The notes below the pieces were generated by a model. It saw nothing but the letters and a program-made list of their open reading frames with translations, was not told the DNA's origin and ran no database searches. From an uncultured Granulosicoccus sp. (GTDB lineage Bacteria > Pseudomonadota > Gammaproteobacteria > Granulosicoccales > Granulosicoccaceae): DNA of 64,000 bases. Positions within the stretch are counted from its first letter, which is position 1; each line of letters starts with the position of its first letter. Position numbers and translations under genes: made by a program. The stretch covers positions 310,001 through 374,000 of the forward strand of contig CANMQI010000001.1 in assembly GCA_947499955.1 (NCBI GenBank). The letters are read 5' to 3'. Below are positions 51,060 to 59,333 of the stretch, in pieces.

Positions 51060-52304
51060 ATGGGACTGAGATTACCGACGGCTCACTCTGGTCCGGGTTA
51101 TTTCTACCTGTTTCTGGGTGTCCATTCCTTGTTGATCGGCCTGCTGCCGTTCTTCCTGCCGGTATATCTGTGGCAACACGGGCTTGACCTTGCTGGCCTG
51201 TCCCTGCTGATCGGCGTGTCCGGGCTCAGCTTCGCAGCGGCGCTCGGCCTGTGGCAGACACTGTCTCGCCACTGGCACCTGAAACATCTGGTCACCCTGA
51301 CCTTTGCGCTCGAGTTGATGTTGCTCGCTGCAGTCGGCCTGCTGACCACCGTACCAGGAGCTGCGTTGTTCACGCCCCCCGGTGACAGCCATGCGATATC
51401 GACGACTGCCATGGTGTTCGCCGCCATCGTGCTTGGCCTCTGCAATGGTCTCTACAACGCATTCTTCTGGACCACACAACGCGCACTTTTCCTGCTGCAG
51501 CTGGGCAACAACGATAGTGGACGCCAGTACGGTAACTTCCAGATCTTCGTGATGGTGTTTCTGAAAGTCGGCATCCTGCTCGGTGGCCTGCTTCTGGAGA
51601 CCGGTGGCTTCGTCTGGCTGCTGGCTCTGTCTGCAGGCACAAGTCTGGTCGCCAATCTGCATCTGGCGGGCAAGCAACCCGGCCAGAAACGGCTGTCCTC
51701 CGAGCGCGACAGTGGTGCAGCGTCCCTGCCTGGCAGCCTGGCATTCCGGGATGAACGCGGGTCGCGAACTGCATTTGCGGTCGATGGACTGTTTCTCTAC
51801 CTGGAAAGCCATTTCTGGACACTGACGCTATTCCTCGTCGTGCAGGAAGATTTCGGTCGACTGGGCCTTGCGGTGGTTGTACTGGCCCTGGTGTTTGCTG
51901 CGCTCTTCTACCTGATCAAGAACCGTATCGATCAACTGGCGTCTCGGCAGGTCTATCGGGCAGCAGTGTGGCTGTATATCGGCTCCTGGTTGTTGCGCTT
52001 CACCCTGGATGGAGACTCCGGGGGACCCAGCCTGTGGATAGCCCTGATCCTCATCACCTTCTTCTCATCCTTTTTCCGCCTGGCCTTCAACAAGCGTTTT
52101 TTCGATGTTGCCAGAGGAAGCGGCAGCCAATCCTACCTGCTGGTGAAAAGCTACAGCTCCCAGTTCTGGCTGGGCACCACATTTTCATTGCTCGCTATTG
52201 TATTGCTTGTCATACCGCTGCCGCATGATCAACTACTACAGTACCTCTATCTGCCAGCTGCTGCGCTCGCGGCCCTGTACCTGCGTTACTCGGACAGGAC
52301 CTGA
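51060..52304 (+). CDS. MFS-like multi-pass membrane protein downstream of the ATP-grasp pair
   Basis: A 414-residue protein with about 11-12 hydrophobic helices in two halves separated by a polar loop near residues ~200-235 (KQPGQKRLSSERDSG...RDERGSRT). It looks like a major-facilitator-type transporter but lacks the strong motif A, so subfamily is not recognisable. It begins 70 bp after the second ligase gene in the same direction. Export of the ligase product is a reasonable inference. AMP nucleosidase follows 45 bp later. Confidence 0.72.
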   Translation: MGLRLPTAHSGPGYFYLFLGVHSLLIGLLPFFLPVYLWQHGLDLAGLSLLIGVSGLSFAAALGLWQTLSRHWHLKHLVTLTFALELMLLAAVGLLTTVPGAALFTPPGDSHAISTTAMVFAAIVLGLCNGLYNAFFWTTQRALFLLQLGNNDSGRQYGNFQIFVMVFLKVGILLGGLLLETGGFVWLLALSAGTSLVANLHLAGKQPGQKRLSSERDSGAASLPGSLAFRDERGSRTAFAVDGLFLYLESHFWTLTLFLVVQEDFGRLGLAVVVLALVFAALFYLIKNRIDQLASRQVYRAAVWLYIGSWLLRFTLDGDSGGPSLWIALILITFFSSFFRLAFNKRFFDVARGSGSQSYLLVKSYSSQFWLGTTFSLLAIVLLVIPLPHDQLLQYLYLPAAALAALYLRYSDRT

Positions 52305-52349
52305 CGTGCAGGCATGATATCGTTGCTCAAGAATTCGAACGGAGCTGCA

Positions 52350-53828
52350 ATGACAGAACAACAGACGACCCCACCCCCACACGCCTCGGCAAGTTTCACG
52401 GATGCCACTGAAGCAGTCGATTGCCTGATCGCTCTCTATGATCGCAATACGGCTTTTCTTGCAGACGCCTTCGCCCAGTACCTGACCGGCAGCCTGCCGG
52501 ACAACAAGCACCGCGCCTTCTACCCTGAAATCCGCTTTCGCAACAGTACTTATGCGCGTGTGGATTCGCGTCTCTCCTACGGCCATGTGGATCAGCCCGG
52601 CCTGTACACCACCACCATCACCCAGCCTCGTCTGTTTCGCGATTATCTCATTCACCAGCTCAGCCTACTGATCGAAAACCACGCAGAGCCAGTTGAAATC
52701 GCTGAGTCCGATGTCCCCATTCCCCTGCATTTTGCGCTGGAATCCGGCTCTGCACTGGCGGTCCACCGCCCTCAGAAGATTACAGTCGCGTTGCGAGATG
52801 CCTTCGACGTACCGGACATTGCGCAAGTCAACGATTACATCGTCAACGGGACACACGAAATCGAACCCGGACTGGCGCTGCCACTGGCACCATTCCCGGC
52901 GCAGCGAATCGACTATTCCCTGCATCGCCTGGTGCACTACACCGCCACGGCTCCCGAGCACTTCCAGAACTACGTTCTGTTCACCAACTATCAATTCTAT
53001 ATCGACGAATTCTGCCGCCTGGCGCGCGGCATGATGCGCAAGGGTGATACCGCCTATGAGTCCTTCGTGGAGCCGGGGAATGTGATCACCCTCAGCGGCG
53101 AATCGGAACCCAGTTCAGGCACACCACCTCCACGCCAACCACAGATGCCGTCCTACCACCTGAAAGCCGGCAAACAGAAAGGCATCACGATGGTCAACAT
53201 CGGTGTGGGTCCGTCCAATGCGAAAACCATTACCGACCACATTGCCGTGCTACGACCTCATGCCTGGCTGATGCTCGGCCATTGTGCCGGACTCAGGAAT
53301 TCTCAGGAACTGGGTGACTATGTGCTTGCTCATGCCTACGTACGTGAAGACAAGGTACTCGATGCCGACATTCCGGTATGGGTGCCCATTCCGGCACTGG
53401 CCGAAGTGCAACAGGCACTTGAAGGCGCCGTGGCGGAAGTAACAGGACTGGATGGCTACGAACTGAAACGCATCATGCGTACCGGTACTGTCGCCTCCAT
53501 CGACAACCGCAACTGGGAGCTCCAGGATCAACGAGAACCGGTTAGACGTCTGTCGCAGTCCAGAGCGATTGCCCTGGACATGGAGTCGGCAACCATTGCG
53601 GCTAATGGCTTTCGGCTGAGAGTGCCGTATGGCACCTTGCTCTGTGTCAGTGACAAACCCTTGCAAGGCGAACTGAAACTACCCGGCATGGCATCGGAGT
53701 TCTACCAGAACCAGGTATCGCAACACCTGGAAATCGGCATGCTGGCTCTTCGGAAACTCAGTGAAATGAAATCCGAACGTCTGCATTCCAGAAAACTCAG
53801 AAGCTTTTTCGAAACCGCCTTTCAGTAG
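52350..53828 (+). CDS. amn: AMP nucleosidase
   Basis: A 492-residue enzyme that cleaves AMP to adenine and ribose-5-phosphate. The N-terminal AMN domain contains the KITVALRDAFDVPDIAQVNDYIVNG region and FTNYQFYIDEFCRLA. The C-terminal nucleoside-phosphorylase-like domain has GVGPSNAKTITDHIAVLRPHAWLMLGHCAGLR, ALDMESATIAANGFRLRVPYGTLLCVSDKPLQGELKLPG with the catalytic Asp/Glu. Length is near E. coli Amn (484). ATG 52350 has GGAG nine bases upstream; an ATG at 52314 lacks this. Its adenine could feed the window's purine-type phosphoribosyltransferases (inference). Confidence 0.96.
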   Translation: MTEQQTTPPPHASASFTDATEAVDCLIALYDRNTAFLADAFAQYLTGSLPDNKHRAFYPEIRFRNSTYARVDSRLSYGHVDQPGLYTTTITQPRLFRDYLIHQLSLLIENHAEPVEIAESDVPIPLHFALESGSALAVHRPQKITVALRDAFDVPDIAQVNDYIVNGTHEIEPGLALPLAPFPAQRIDYSLHRLVHYTATAPEHFQNYVLFTNYQFYIDEFCRLARGMMRKGDTAYESFVEPGNVITLSGESEPSSGTPPPRQPQMPSYHLKAGKQKGITMVNIGVGPSNAKTITDHIAVLRPHAWLMLGHCAGLRNSQELGDYVLAHAYVREDKVLDADIPVWVPIPALAEVQQALEGAVAEVTGLDGYELKRIMRTGTVASIDNRNWELQDQREPVRRLSQSRAIALDMESATIAANGFRLRVPYGTLLCVSDKPLQGELKLPGMASEFYQNQVSQHLEIGMLALRKLSEMKSERLHSRKLRSFFETAFQ

Positions 53829-53908
53829 AGACGCAGGTCAGCAGCTGGTTTGAAAGACATCGGTCGGTGCAGGGTTGTCTGTTCCGCACCGCCCGATGGA
53901 CTTTCCTG

Positions 53909-55075
53909 TCAGCGTGTCAGCTGACCCGTCAGGGCCATGTGAGCCATATCCACGAACGAGGCCCCCAAGCGCATGCTGCGCTCCGGTGACCAGCCACTGA
54001 AAGGACGTGGTGTATCCAACGTATCCTTGAATGGCATTTCCAGGGTCATGGCCAGACAGCCGAAGCTCTGCGCCAGATTACTGCTGCAGATAGCCAGATT
54101 GGCCTGCCCCCCGGGTGTTCTTGGATAACCATTCGTGTACTGGAAATCCGGGTTCACAGCTGCCCATTCACGCTTGAACGCCACCAGCTCTGCCTCTCTT
54201 TCATCGTTCCAGTCGGCTATACCCTCGGTGCCGGCTATGAAGTTGTACGGCAGGCCCTCATCACCATGAACATCCAGCGACAGATCGATACCGGTCTGCT
54301 CCATGCGCTGCCGAACATGAAACACCTCCGGACTCTTCTCGATACTCGGTGACTGCCACTCGCGATTCAGGTTGACACCCAGCGCATTGGTCCTGAGATT
54401 GCCCAGAAAAGTGCCGTCAGGGTTCATGTTCGGCACGATATGGATGTCCGCCAATGATCGCAATTCACGGCTGCGCGCATCGTCCTGATCCAGCAGGCGA
54501 TCGAGCCATCCTTCCATCCACCATTCTGCCATCGACTCGCCCGGATGCTGCCGTGCGATGACCCACAGCTGTTTGCGCTTGCTGTTGTGCGGCTCATTCG
54601 CCGCTTCCGACTGCAAACCGCTCACCTGCAGATAATCGATACTGCGCCCCTGATGCGTGACCCCCAGACTCTCGTAACGTACCCCCTCGGCGGTGGCAGC
54701 CGCGGCAACGAAATCCAGATGCCGGTCCATCGTGTAGGGGGCAAAGTAGGCAAACCAGATCAGATCGCTCTGTGCCTCGACTGTCCAGCTGAGCTGTTTG
54801 CCATCATAGTCTGCCGGAGTGCGGTACCAGAACTGCCGATCTATCGAGGTCGCCACATCGTAGCCTTCCCAACCTTTCGGATAACTGGTTTCAGCGGCAT
54901 TCACCAACGTGATTCGGCACGTCTTGCCCTTGACACCCGCCACGCTGAAATAGAACCACTGCAGGAGATCCGAGTTCGAGTCCTTGCGGATCTTCAACTG
55001 GATTGAAGAGGCGTCGCTGGCATCGATGACTTCGATGTTGCCACTGTCGAAACTGCTGTTGATGCGGATTGTCAT
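53909..55075 (-). CDS. M14-family cytosolic carboxypeptidase
   Basis: A 388-residue zinc carboxypeptidase. An N-terminal beta-sandwich domain (residues ~1-125) precedes the M14 catalytic domain. Zinc ligands are His177 and Glu180 (ARQHPGES) and His270 (SLDVHGDEG). Substrate-binding MNPDG (~217-221) and NLNREW (~235-240) are present, with the catalytic Glu346 in LAMTLEMPF. This is the bacterial relative of AGBL/CCP cytosolic carboxypeptidases, which trim acidic or small C-terminal residues; no signal peptide. The frame is open to 55165, but MTIRINSSFDSG at 55075 is the family start. It lies downstream of the FAS1 gene on the same strand but behind a terminator. Confidence 0.9.
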   Translation of the reverse strand: MTIRINSSFDSGNIEVIDASDASSIQLKIRKDSNSDLLQWFYFSVAGVKGKTCRITLVNAAETSYPKGWEGYDVATSIDRQFWYRTPADYDGKQLSWTVEAQSDLIWFAYFAPYTMDRHLDFVAAAATAEGVRYESLGVTHQGRSIDYLQVSGLQSEAANEPHNSKRKQLWVIARQHPGESMAEWWMEGWLDRLLDQDDARSRELRSLADIHIVPNMNPDGTFLGNLRTNALGVNLNREWQSPSIEKSPEVFHVRQRMEQTGIDLSLDVHGDEGLPYNFIAGTEGIADWNDEREAELVAFKREWAAVNPDFQYTNGYPRTPGGQANLAICSSNLAQSFGCLAMTLEMPFKDTLDTPRPFSGWSPERSMRLGASFVDMAHMALTGQLTR

Positions 55076-55215
55076 TGAATAACTGATTCTGTAATCGAGA
55101 ACTTCACTGCAGGCAGAGACCGACTTTGCACCCGTGAAATGATGAGCTTGGAGCCGACGCGTCACTCAGGGTATCCGACCGACCGGCCTGTTGAAAGCAA
55201 CCTCTATCTGCTACT

Positions 55216-55255
55216 CAAAAAAAAAGCCGGAGAATCACAAGGACTCTCCGGCTTT
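55216..55255 (-). terminator. Intrinsic terminator after the FAS1 lipoprotein gene
   Basis: GCCGGAGA (55226-55233) and TCTCCGGC (55245-55252), extended by AAA/TTT, form an 11-bp stem with an 11-nt loop. On the minus strand the stem runs into nine T (A-run 55217-55225). It lies 60 bp after the FAS1 stop and insulates the downstream carboxypeptidase gene. Confidence 0.88.
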
Positions 55256-55313
55256 ACTACCCCTGAATTCCGCAGGAATTCAGTATCGTGAAAGGTAGTT
55301 GGTTACTCGTTAC

Positions 55314-56546
55314 TTACAGAGCACCTTCAACCGAGTAGGTTACAGTCGCATCGCCACCTACCAGAGTAGCTGGGAGACCATTGACTGTCAGTGCATCAGC
55401 AGTTCCACCGAAAGTCAGTGTCGTGCCGCCGAATGAAGGGCTGGTGCCCATGTCGATCAGCTCTTGAGCAGTCAGACCAGTGCCAGTGATGATGTAGTTA
55501 CCAACATCGATATCAGCAGCAGCTTCAGTTGGAGCAAATACGGTCCAAGGATCAGCATCTGTAGCAGCGTCAAGCTTCTGCGCACCGAAACGGTTTGAGA
55601 AAGCTGTCAGGAATGCACTGTTGTTGGTTGACAGAGATGTAGCAACTGGGCCACCTGTCTCGCCACCGCCAGTTTCACCACCGTCAGTCTCGCCACCGTC
55701 AGTCTCACCGCCGTCAGTCTCACCGCCGTCGGTCTCGCCACCGTCGGTCTCACCACCGGTTGTTTCTTCTTCAACTTCAGGAGCAGTCAGCACACCGGAA
55801 ATCTGGTGAACGATACCCATTTGCTCTGTAGCTGCATCAGCATCAGCATCAGCATCAGCATCAACGTCTGCATCAGCATCAGCATCAGCATCAGCATCAG
55901 CATCAGCATCAGCATCAGCATCAGCATCAGCATCAGCATCTGCATCTGCATCTGCATCTGCATCTGCATCAACGTCTGCATCTGCGTCAGCAACAACAAC
56001 ATTCAGATCAGTACCGACAACTGCCACACCATTGACGGCAACGCCCTGGCCTTCAGTTGAGCTTGACAGAGTCACGCTCTCGCCTTCAAGCAGTGTTTCC
56101 TTCTCGACGGGCTCACCACCGGCAGCTGCCAGATCTGCAACGATAGTTGCGGCAGTCAGTGTGCTTGCAGCTACGTGGTATTGCAGCACTTCTTCCAGAC
56201 GATCTGGATCAGCCAGCAGACCAGCGACTACACCCTCTTCCAATGATGCGAATGCAGCATCGTCAGGAGCGAACATGGTCAGGCCCAGAGTGACGTCATC
56301 CAGCGTATCGGCCAGATCGTTGGCAGCATCGATAGCCGCTTTCAATGTAGTGAACTCACCAGCGTTTGCAGCAGAATCAGCAATGAAGTCGTACACCGAA
56401 CCAGCGTCGTCAGCTACTGCTGGCGGAGAAACGTAATCAGGAGTACCGCCACCATTCTCGCCGTCGCTATCGTCGTCGGAAGAACAGCCAGAAGCTACTG
56501 CCACACTGGCAGCAACGAGACTCAATGCAAAATATTTGTTGATCAT
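55314..56546 (-). CDS. FAS1 (fasciclin)-domain lipoprotein with Asp-Ala and Gly-Gly-Glu-Thr repeats
   Basis: A 410-residue exported lipoprotein: signal peptide with lipobox ending at Cys21 (VASGC), then an acidic [12 protein letters not shown] stretch. FAS1 domain 1 starts near residue 40 ([47 protein letters not shown]). Its final hairpin is interrupted at about residues 186-238 by (Asp-Ala)n, after which [14 protein letters not shown] completes the FAS1 end. A linker of seven GGET(D/G) units leads to a second, shorter FAS1-like domain. FAS1 proteins mediate adhesion at the cell surface. ATG 56546 has GAGGAT upstream. The two repeats probably vary in length between strains. Confidence 0.9.
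   Translation of the reverse strand: MINKYFALSLVAASVAVASGCSSDDDSDGENGGGTPDYVSPPAVADDAGSVYDFIADSAANAGEFTTLKAAIDAANDLADTLDDVTLGLTMFAPDDAAFASLEEGVVAGLLADPDRLEEVLQYHVAASTLTAATIVADLAAAGGEPVEKETLLEGESVTLSSSTEGQGVAVNGVAVVGTDLNVVVADADADVDADADADADADADADADADADADADADADADADADVDADADADADAATEQMGIVHQISGVLTAPEVEEETTGGETDGGETDGGETDGGETDGGETDGGETGGGETGGPVATSLSTNNSAFLTAFSNRFGAQKLDAATDADPWTVFAPTEAAADIDVGNYIITGTGLTAQELIDMGTSPSFGGTTLTFGGTADALTVNGLPATLVGGDATVTYSVEGAL
55651..55760. repeat. 15-bp tandem repeat encoding GGET(D/G)
   Basis: About seven copies of a 15-bp unit (plus-strand form CCACCGTCAGTCTCA with C/T and A/G variation) lie inside the FAS1 gene and encode a Gly-Gly-Glu-Thr-Asp linker between the two FAS1 domains. 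Third-position differences between copies show some age. Confidence 0.88.
55834..55990. repeat. 6-bp microsatellite (GCATCA/GCATCT) encoding Asp-Ala
   Basis: About 26 tandem hexamers (plus strand GCATCA, shifting to GCATCT toward 55940-55985) inside the FAS1 gene. Two ACGTCT variants near each end (55863-55868 and 55972-55977) give Asp-Val. The hexamer keeps the reading frame whatever the copy number, so slippage changes only the length of the Asp-Ala tract. Confidence 0.93.
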
Positions 56547-57194
56547 ATGTGATCCTCGATTGAAAACATGAATGAATGACTGCCGAACACACCGCATAGT
56601 GTATCCGACAAAACTAACAACTGTTCAACGGTTATGAAGCACCGTTGCAAAAACTACCCTGTATCAGGTGTAAATCGAGTAAGCCCGCCGCCACGGTCAT
56701 ATCGAATCCCGATTGACGCAATCATTTCCTGCCTGCCGCAGCCACTATTCTGCATCAGGCAAGCTCTCTGTCACCGAACGAACGCGCATAGTACTGGACG
56801 CGCGCATTATTTCAACGAAACAGTTAACAACCACAGCACTGTCCCTAGTATCAAAATCAAATCAACTCCTCAAGCCATTGATTCCAGTGTGATTTTAGAC
56901 AGACTTACAGAGCATTGCAATTGCGATAACAAGAATTTACAGTGCCCGCAATCTGTCTACCATCACGAATTCTGTCAACTCGAGAAACGAGTGAAGACAA
57001 ACCATTCGGGAACACGGTGGCGCCAAACCGATTGATAATGAAAGAGACGTTGAATCAAGTCTGTGCATGGTTCGCAAAATTCGATGTAAAGCACCATGAA
57101 CACAGGAGAAAAGTCGCCTGACGCCAACCGGGCGTACCCGAACAGCAGGTGAAAACACTGCAATTGGTCGTGTCGGCAAAAAGAGTGGCCGTCC
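56547..57194. other. Gene-free stretch upstream of the FAS1 gene
   Basis: About 650 bp, richer in A/T than its surroundings, with no frame that resembles a protein. It should hold the FAS1 promoter. An exact 7-bp inverted repeat, CAACGGT (56626-56632) and ACCGTTG (56641-56647) with an 8-nt spacer, lies 80 bp before the FAS1 start and may be an operator. Stop-rich frames and a weak 133-codon plus-strand frame (56634-57035) were not accepted. Confidence 0.45.
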
Positions 57195-59333
57195 GTGGCC
57201 TTCATGGCTCCGTGCCTCAATACCACTTGGAGGAGGAATAACGAAAGTCACCACACTTTCGAGTCGCTATCATACGAAATCGCCCCCCCCTTTGATTGTG
57301 AAAGCAAAACAACTGTGTCACGCCTCGAAATCAGTAATCATCGGTCGTTAGTGCAACATATAGCGCAACTCCGCAATCAGGCAAATACCGACAGGCACCG
57401 AGCCCTGTTGGTCATCCAGAACCCACCAGGCGGCTATCTGCAAACTCTGGCAACCGCTATTGACGCGCCGTTCCTGGCTCCGGAAGACACGTCTGACCGT
57501 GCCGATCGAATCACCAATGTGCTCGGTCGGGAATTCGACACCCTGGTGCATGAAACTGCCGCCCCCGTCGATGCGGGACTCCTGGCCGCTCTGACAGGCA
57601 CGATCAGAGCCGGTGGCATATTGATACTGGGGCTGCCCTGCAAGCTGACAGGCGCTGCGCACAGGCCAACCGCGAAATCGGACAATCGCTTCCAGCAGCG
57701 TCTGGCCAGACTCCTGCTGCAATGCGAGCAAGAGCACTCCGACAAGATCGGCGTCATCAGCCTGACAGAGGCTGCCAAATCGAACGATGCAGCTCCCGCC
57801 ACCGATCTGTCGCGCATTGGCAAACTACCCGCAGGAAACAACGCTCCACTCGAGTCAGCTGCTCACGAGCAGGATGACCTGTTGCTCGCCGCAACCCGGC
57901 ATCTGCAACGATACCCCGATGCCTGCCTGACGATCACCGGACGCAGAGGACGTGGCAAGTCTGCATTGCTGGGACGTATTGCCCAGTGGCTGGTGCAGCA
58001 GGAAATATCGGTGGCGATGACAGCGGCCAGACGCAGCGCATTGCTGAGCGTGGAGAAACAAGGCGTTGACATCCCGTTCTTCGCTGCATCAGAGGCCGCC
58101 GATTCCGGTTGTCGTGCTCTGTTGGTGGACGAGGCAGCCAGCCTGCCCATCGACACGCTGACACGATACCTGCAGCATCACGAGCATGTTGTTTATTGCA
58201 CAACGATTGAAGGCTATGAACAGGCAGGTCGAGCTTTCGACATTCGATTCACGGACATGATCGCTCAGCTGCCTCGTAAGGTGCTGGCACTTCATCCCGG
58301 TAGTGCCTGGCGGTGGGCGCCAGGAGACCCGCTGGAGGCATTCATTGACACACTTCTTCTGGCACGACAGACCGATACGGAAGAACACGACAGGAAACCT
58401 TGCGCGGCACCAACCGGAGATCCCCTCGACCCGGCCATGATCAGCAAAAAACCGGATCAGACCGATCTGCGGATACGCCGCCTCGACAGGGACGAGCTGG
58501 TGCAGAACGAATCCCTGCTCGCCGAGGTCTTTTCCCTGCTCCGGGAGAGCCACTACCAGACCACCGCGTCCGATATCTCGCATGTGCTTGACGGGCCGGA
58601 TCTGCAGATCTGGGTGTTGGAAGAGCAGCAGGCAATCAGTGCTGCGCTGCTGCTGGCCGTCGAAGGGAAAATGGATGCCCGCCTGCACGAGGCTGTGCTC
58701 AGCAAACAGAGGCGATTGCCTCATCAGCTGTTGCCTCAGTTGCTGGCGCAGAGCGCCAACCGGGCGGCACCGCTGGAGGCCTCCATGGCCCGAATCATTC
58801 GGATCGCCGTCTGCCCGCACCGACGCCGCCGAGGACTGGGATCCCGGCTTTTACAGGAACTTGCTCGTGCAGTTGCTCGCCCCGTCGGCAGCCTGTCAGC
58901 CCTTGGAGCCAGCTTTGCCGGTGACAGTGCCAAACTGGATTTCTGGCAAGCAAACGGATTCACTCGCTTCCACACAGGTTACAGACGCAACCCGCGCACG
59001 GGAACCCGGGCTGTTGCCGTTCTCAAAGCGTTCGACACGTCTGTGGATGCAGCCCTGCAGCGAGCTGCACGCATTCATGATGACAACCGGGGGTGGCTGC
59101 AGGGAAGCACACTGAACACGGTCAAGGATCCTGCTGATGAGGAATTATTGCACCGTTTTGCCAGCTCCCAGCGCAGCCTGACTGACACCTACGCAGCAAT
59201 GAGCCGCCTCGCCTTGCACTATCCCATCAATCTGAACCCGACAGAGGGTACATCCAGACGTCAGCACGAAGCCGAGCTCAGAGCCTTTGCCGATCGATAC
59301 CTGAAGTCAGCTTCAGCACTTGCGCAACAGTAG
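57195..59333 (+). CDS. tmcA: tRNA(Met) cytidine acetyltransferase TmcA
   Basis: A protein of up to 712 residues that makes N4-acetylcytidine at the wobble position of elongator tRNA-Met, using acetyl-CoA and ATP. Order: N-terminal DUF1726-type domain, RecD-like helicase module with Walker A GRRGRGKSALLG (~249) and Walker B-type LLVDEAASLP, GNAT module with RIAVCPHRRRRGLGSRLLQEL (~536), and C-terminal tRNA-binding region. The start is uncertain. GTG 57195 gives ~40 residues without family similarity; GTG 57315 fits the family N-terminus better. A strong GGAGGAGG at 57229-57236 has no ATG, GTG or TTG in frame at the right distance. It converges on cfa with a 21-bp overlap. Confidence 0.93.
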   Translation: MAFMAPCLNTTWRRNNESHHTFESLSYEIAPPFDCESKTTVSRLEISNHRSLVQHIAQLRNQANTDRHRALLVIQNPPGGYLQTLATAIDAPFLAPEDTSDRADRITNVLGREFDTLVHETAAPVDAGLLAALTGTIRAGGILILGLPCKLTGAAHRPTAKSDNRFQQRLARLLLQCEQEHSDKIGVISLTEAAKSNDAAPATDLSRIGKLPAGNNAPLESAAHEQDDLLLAATRHLQRYPDACLTITGRRGRGKSALLGRIAQWLVQQEISVAMTAARRSALLSVEKQGVDIPFFAASEAADSGCRALLVDEAASLPIDTLTRYLQHHEHVVYCTTIEGYEQAGRAFDIRFTDMIAQLPRKVLALHPGSAWRWAPGDPLEAFIDTLLLARQTDTEEHDRKPCAAPTGDPLDPAMISKKPDQTDLRIRRLDRDELVQNESLLAEVFSLLRESHYQTTASDISHVLDGPDLQIWVLEEQQAISAALLLAVEGKMDARLHEAVLSKQRRLPHQLLPQLLAQSANRAAPLEASMARIIRIAVCPHRRRRGLGSRLLQELARAVARPVGSLSALGASFAGDSAKLDFWQANGFTRFHTGYRRNPRTGTRAVAVLKAFDTSVDAALQRAARIHDDNRGWLQGSTLNTVKDPADEELLHRFASSQRSLTDTYAAMSRLALHYPINLNPTEGTSRRQHEAELRAFADRYLKSASALAQQ
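57229..57236 (+). promoter_or_regulatory. Orphan strong Shine-Dalgarno-like GGAGGAGG inside the tmcA leader
   Basis: GGAGGAGG is followed by AATAACGAAAGTCACC, with no normal start codon within reach in the tmcA frame (ATA, ACG or GTC only). Either tmcA starts at an unusual codon, or this marks a start lost by mutation, or it is coincidental sequence within the coding region. Confidence 0.35.

Noticed and set aside
55834-55990. CRISPR-like array
   Set aside because: The repeat unit is 6 bp with no spacers and lies within a coding frame; it is a microsatellite encoding Asp-Ala.
56634-57035. 133-codon plus-strand frame upstream of tmcA
   Set aside because: No family resemblance, unusual residue mix (many Cys, His and Asn), poor codon use and no ribosome site; treated as non-coding.
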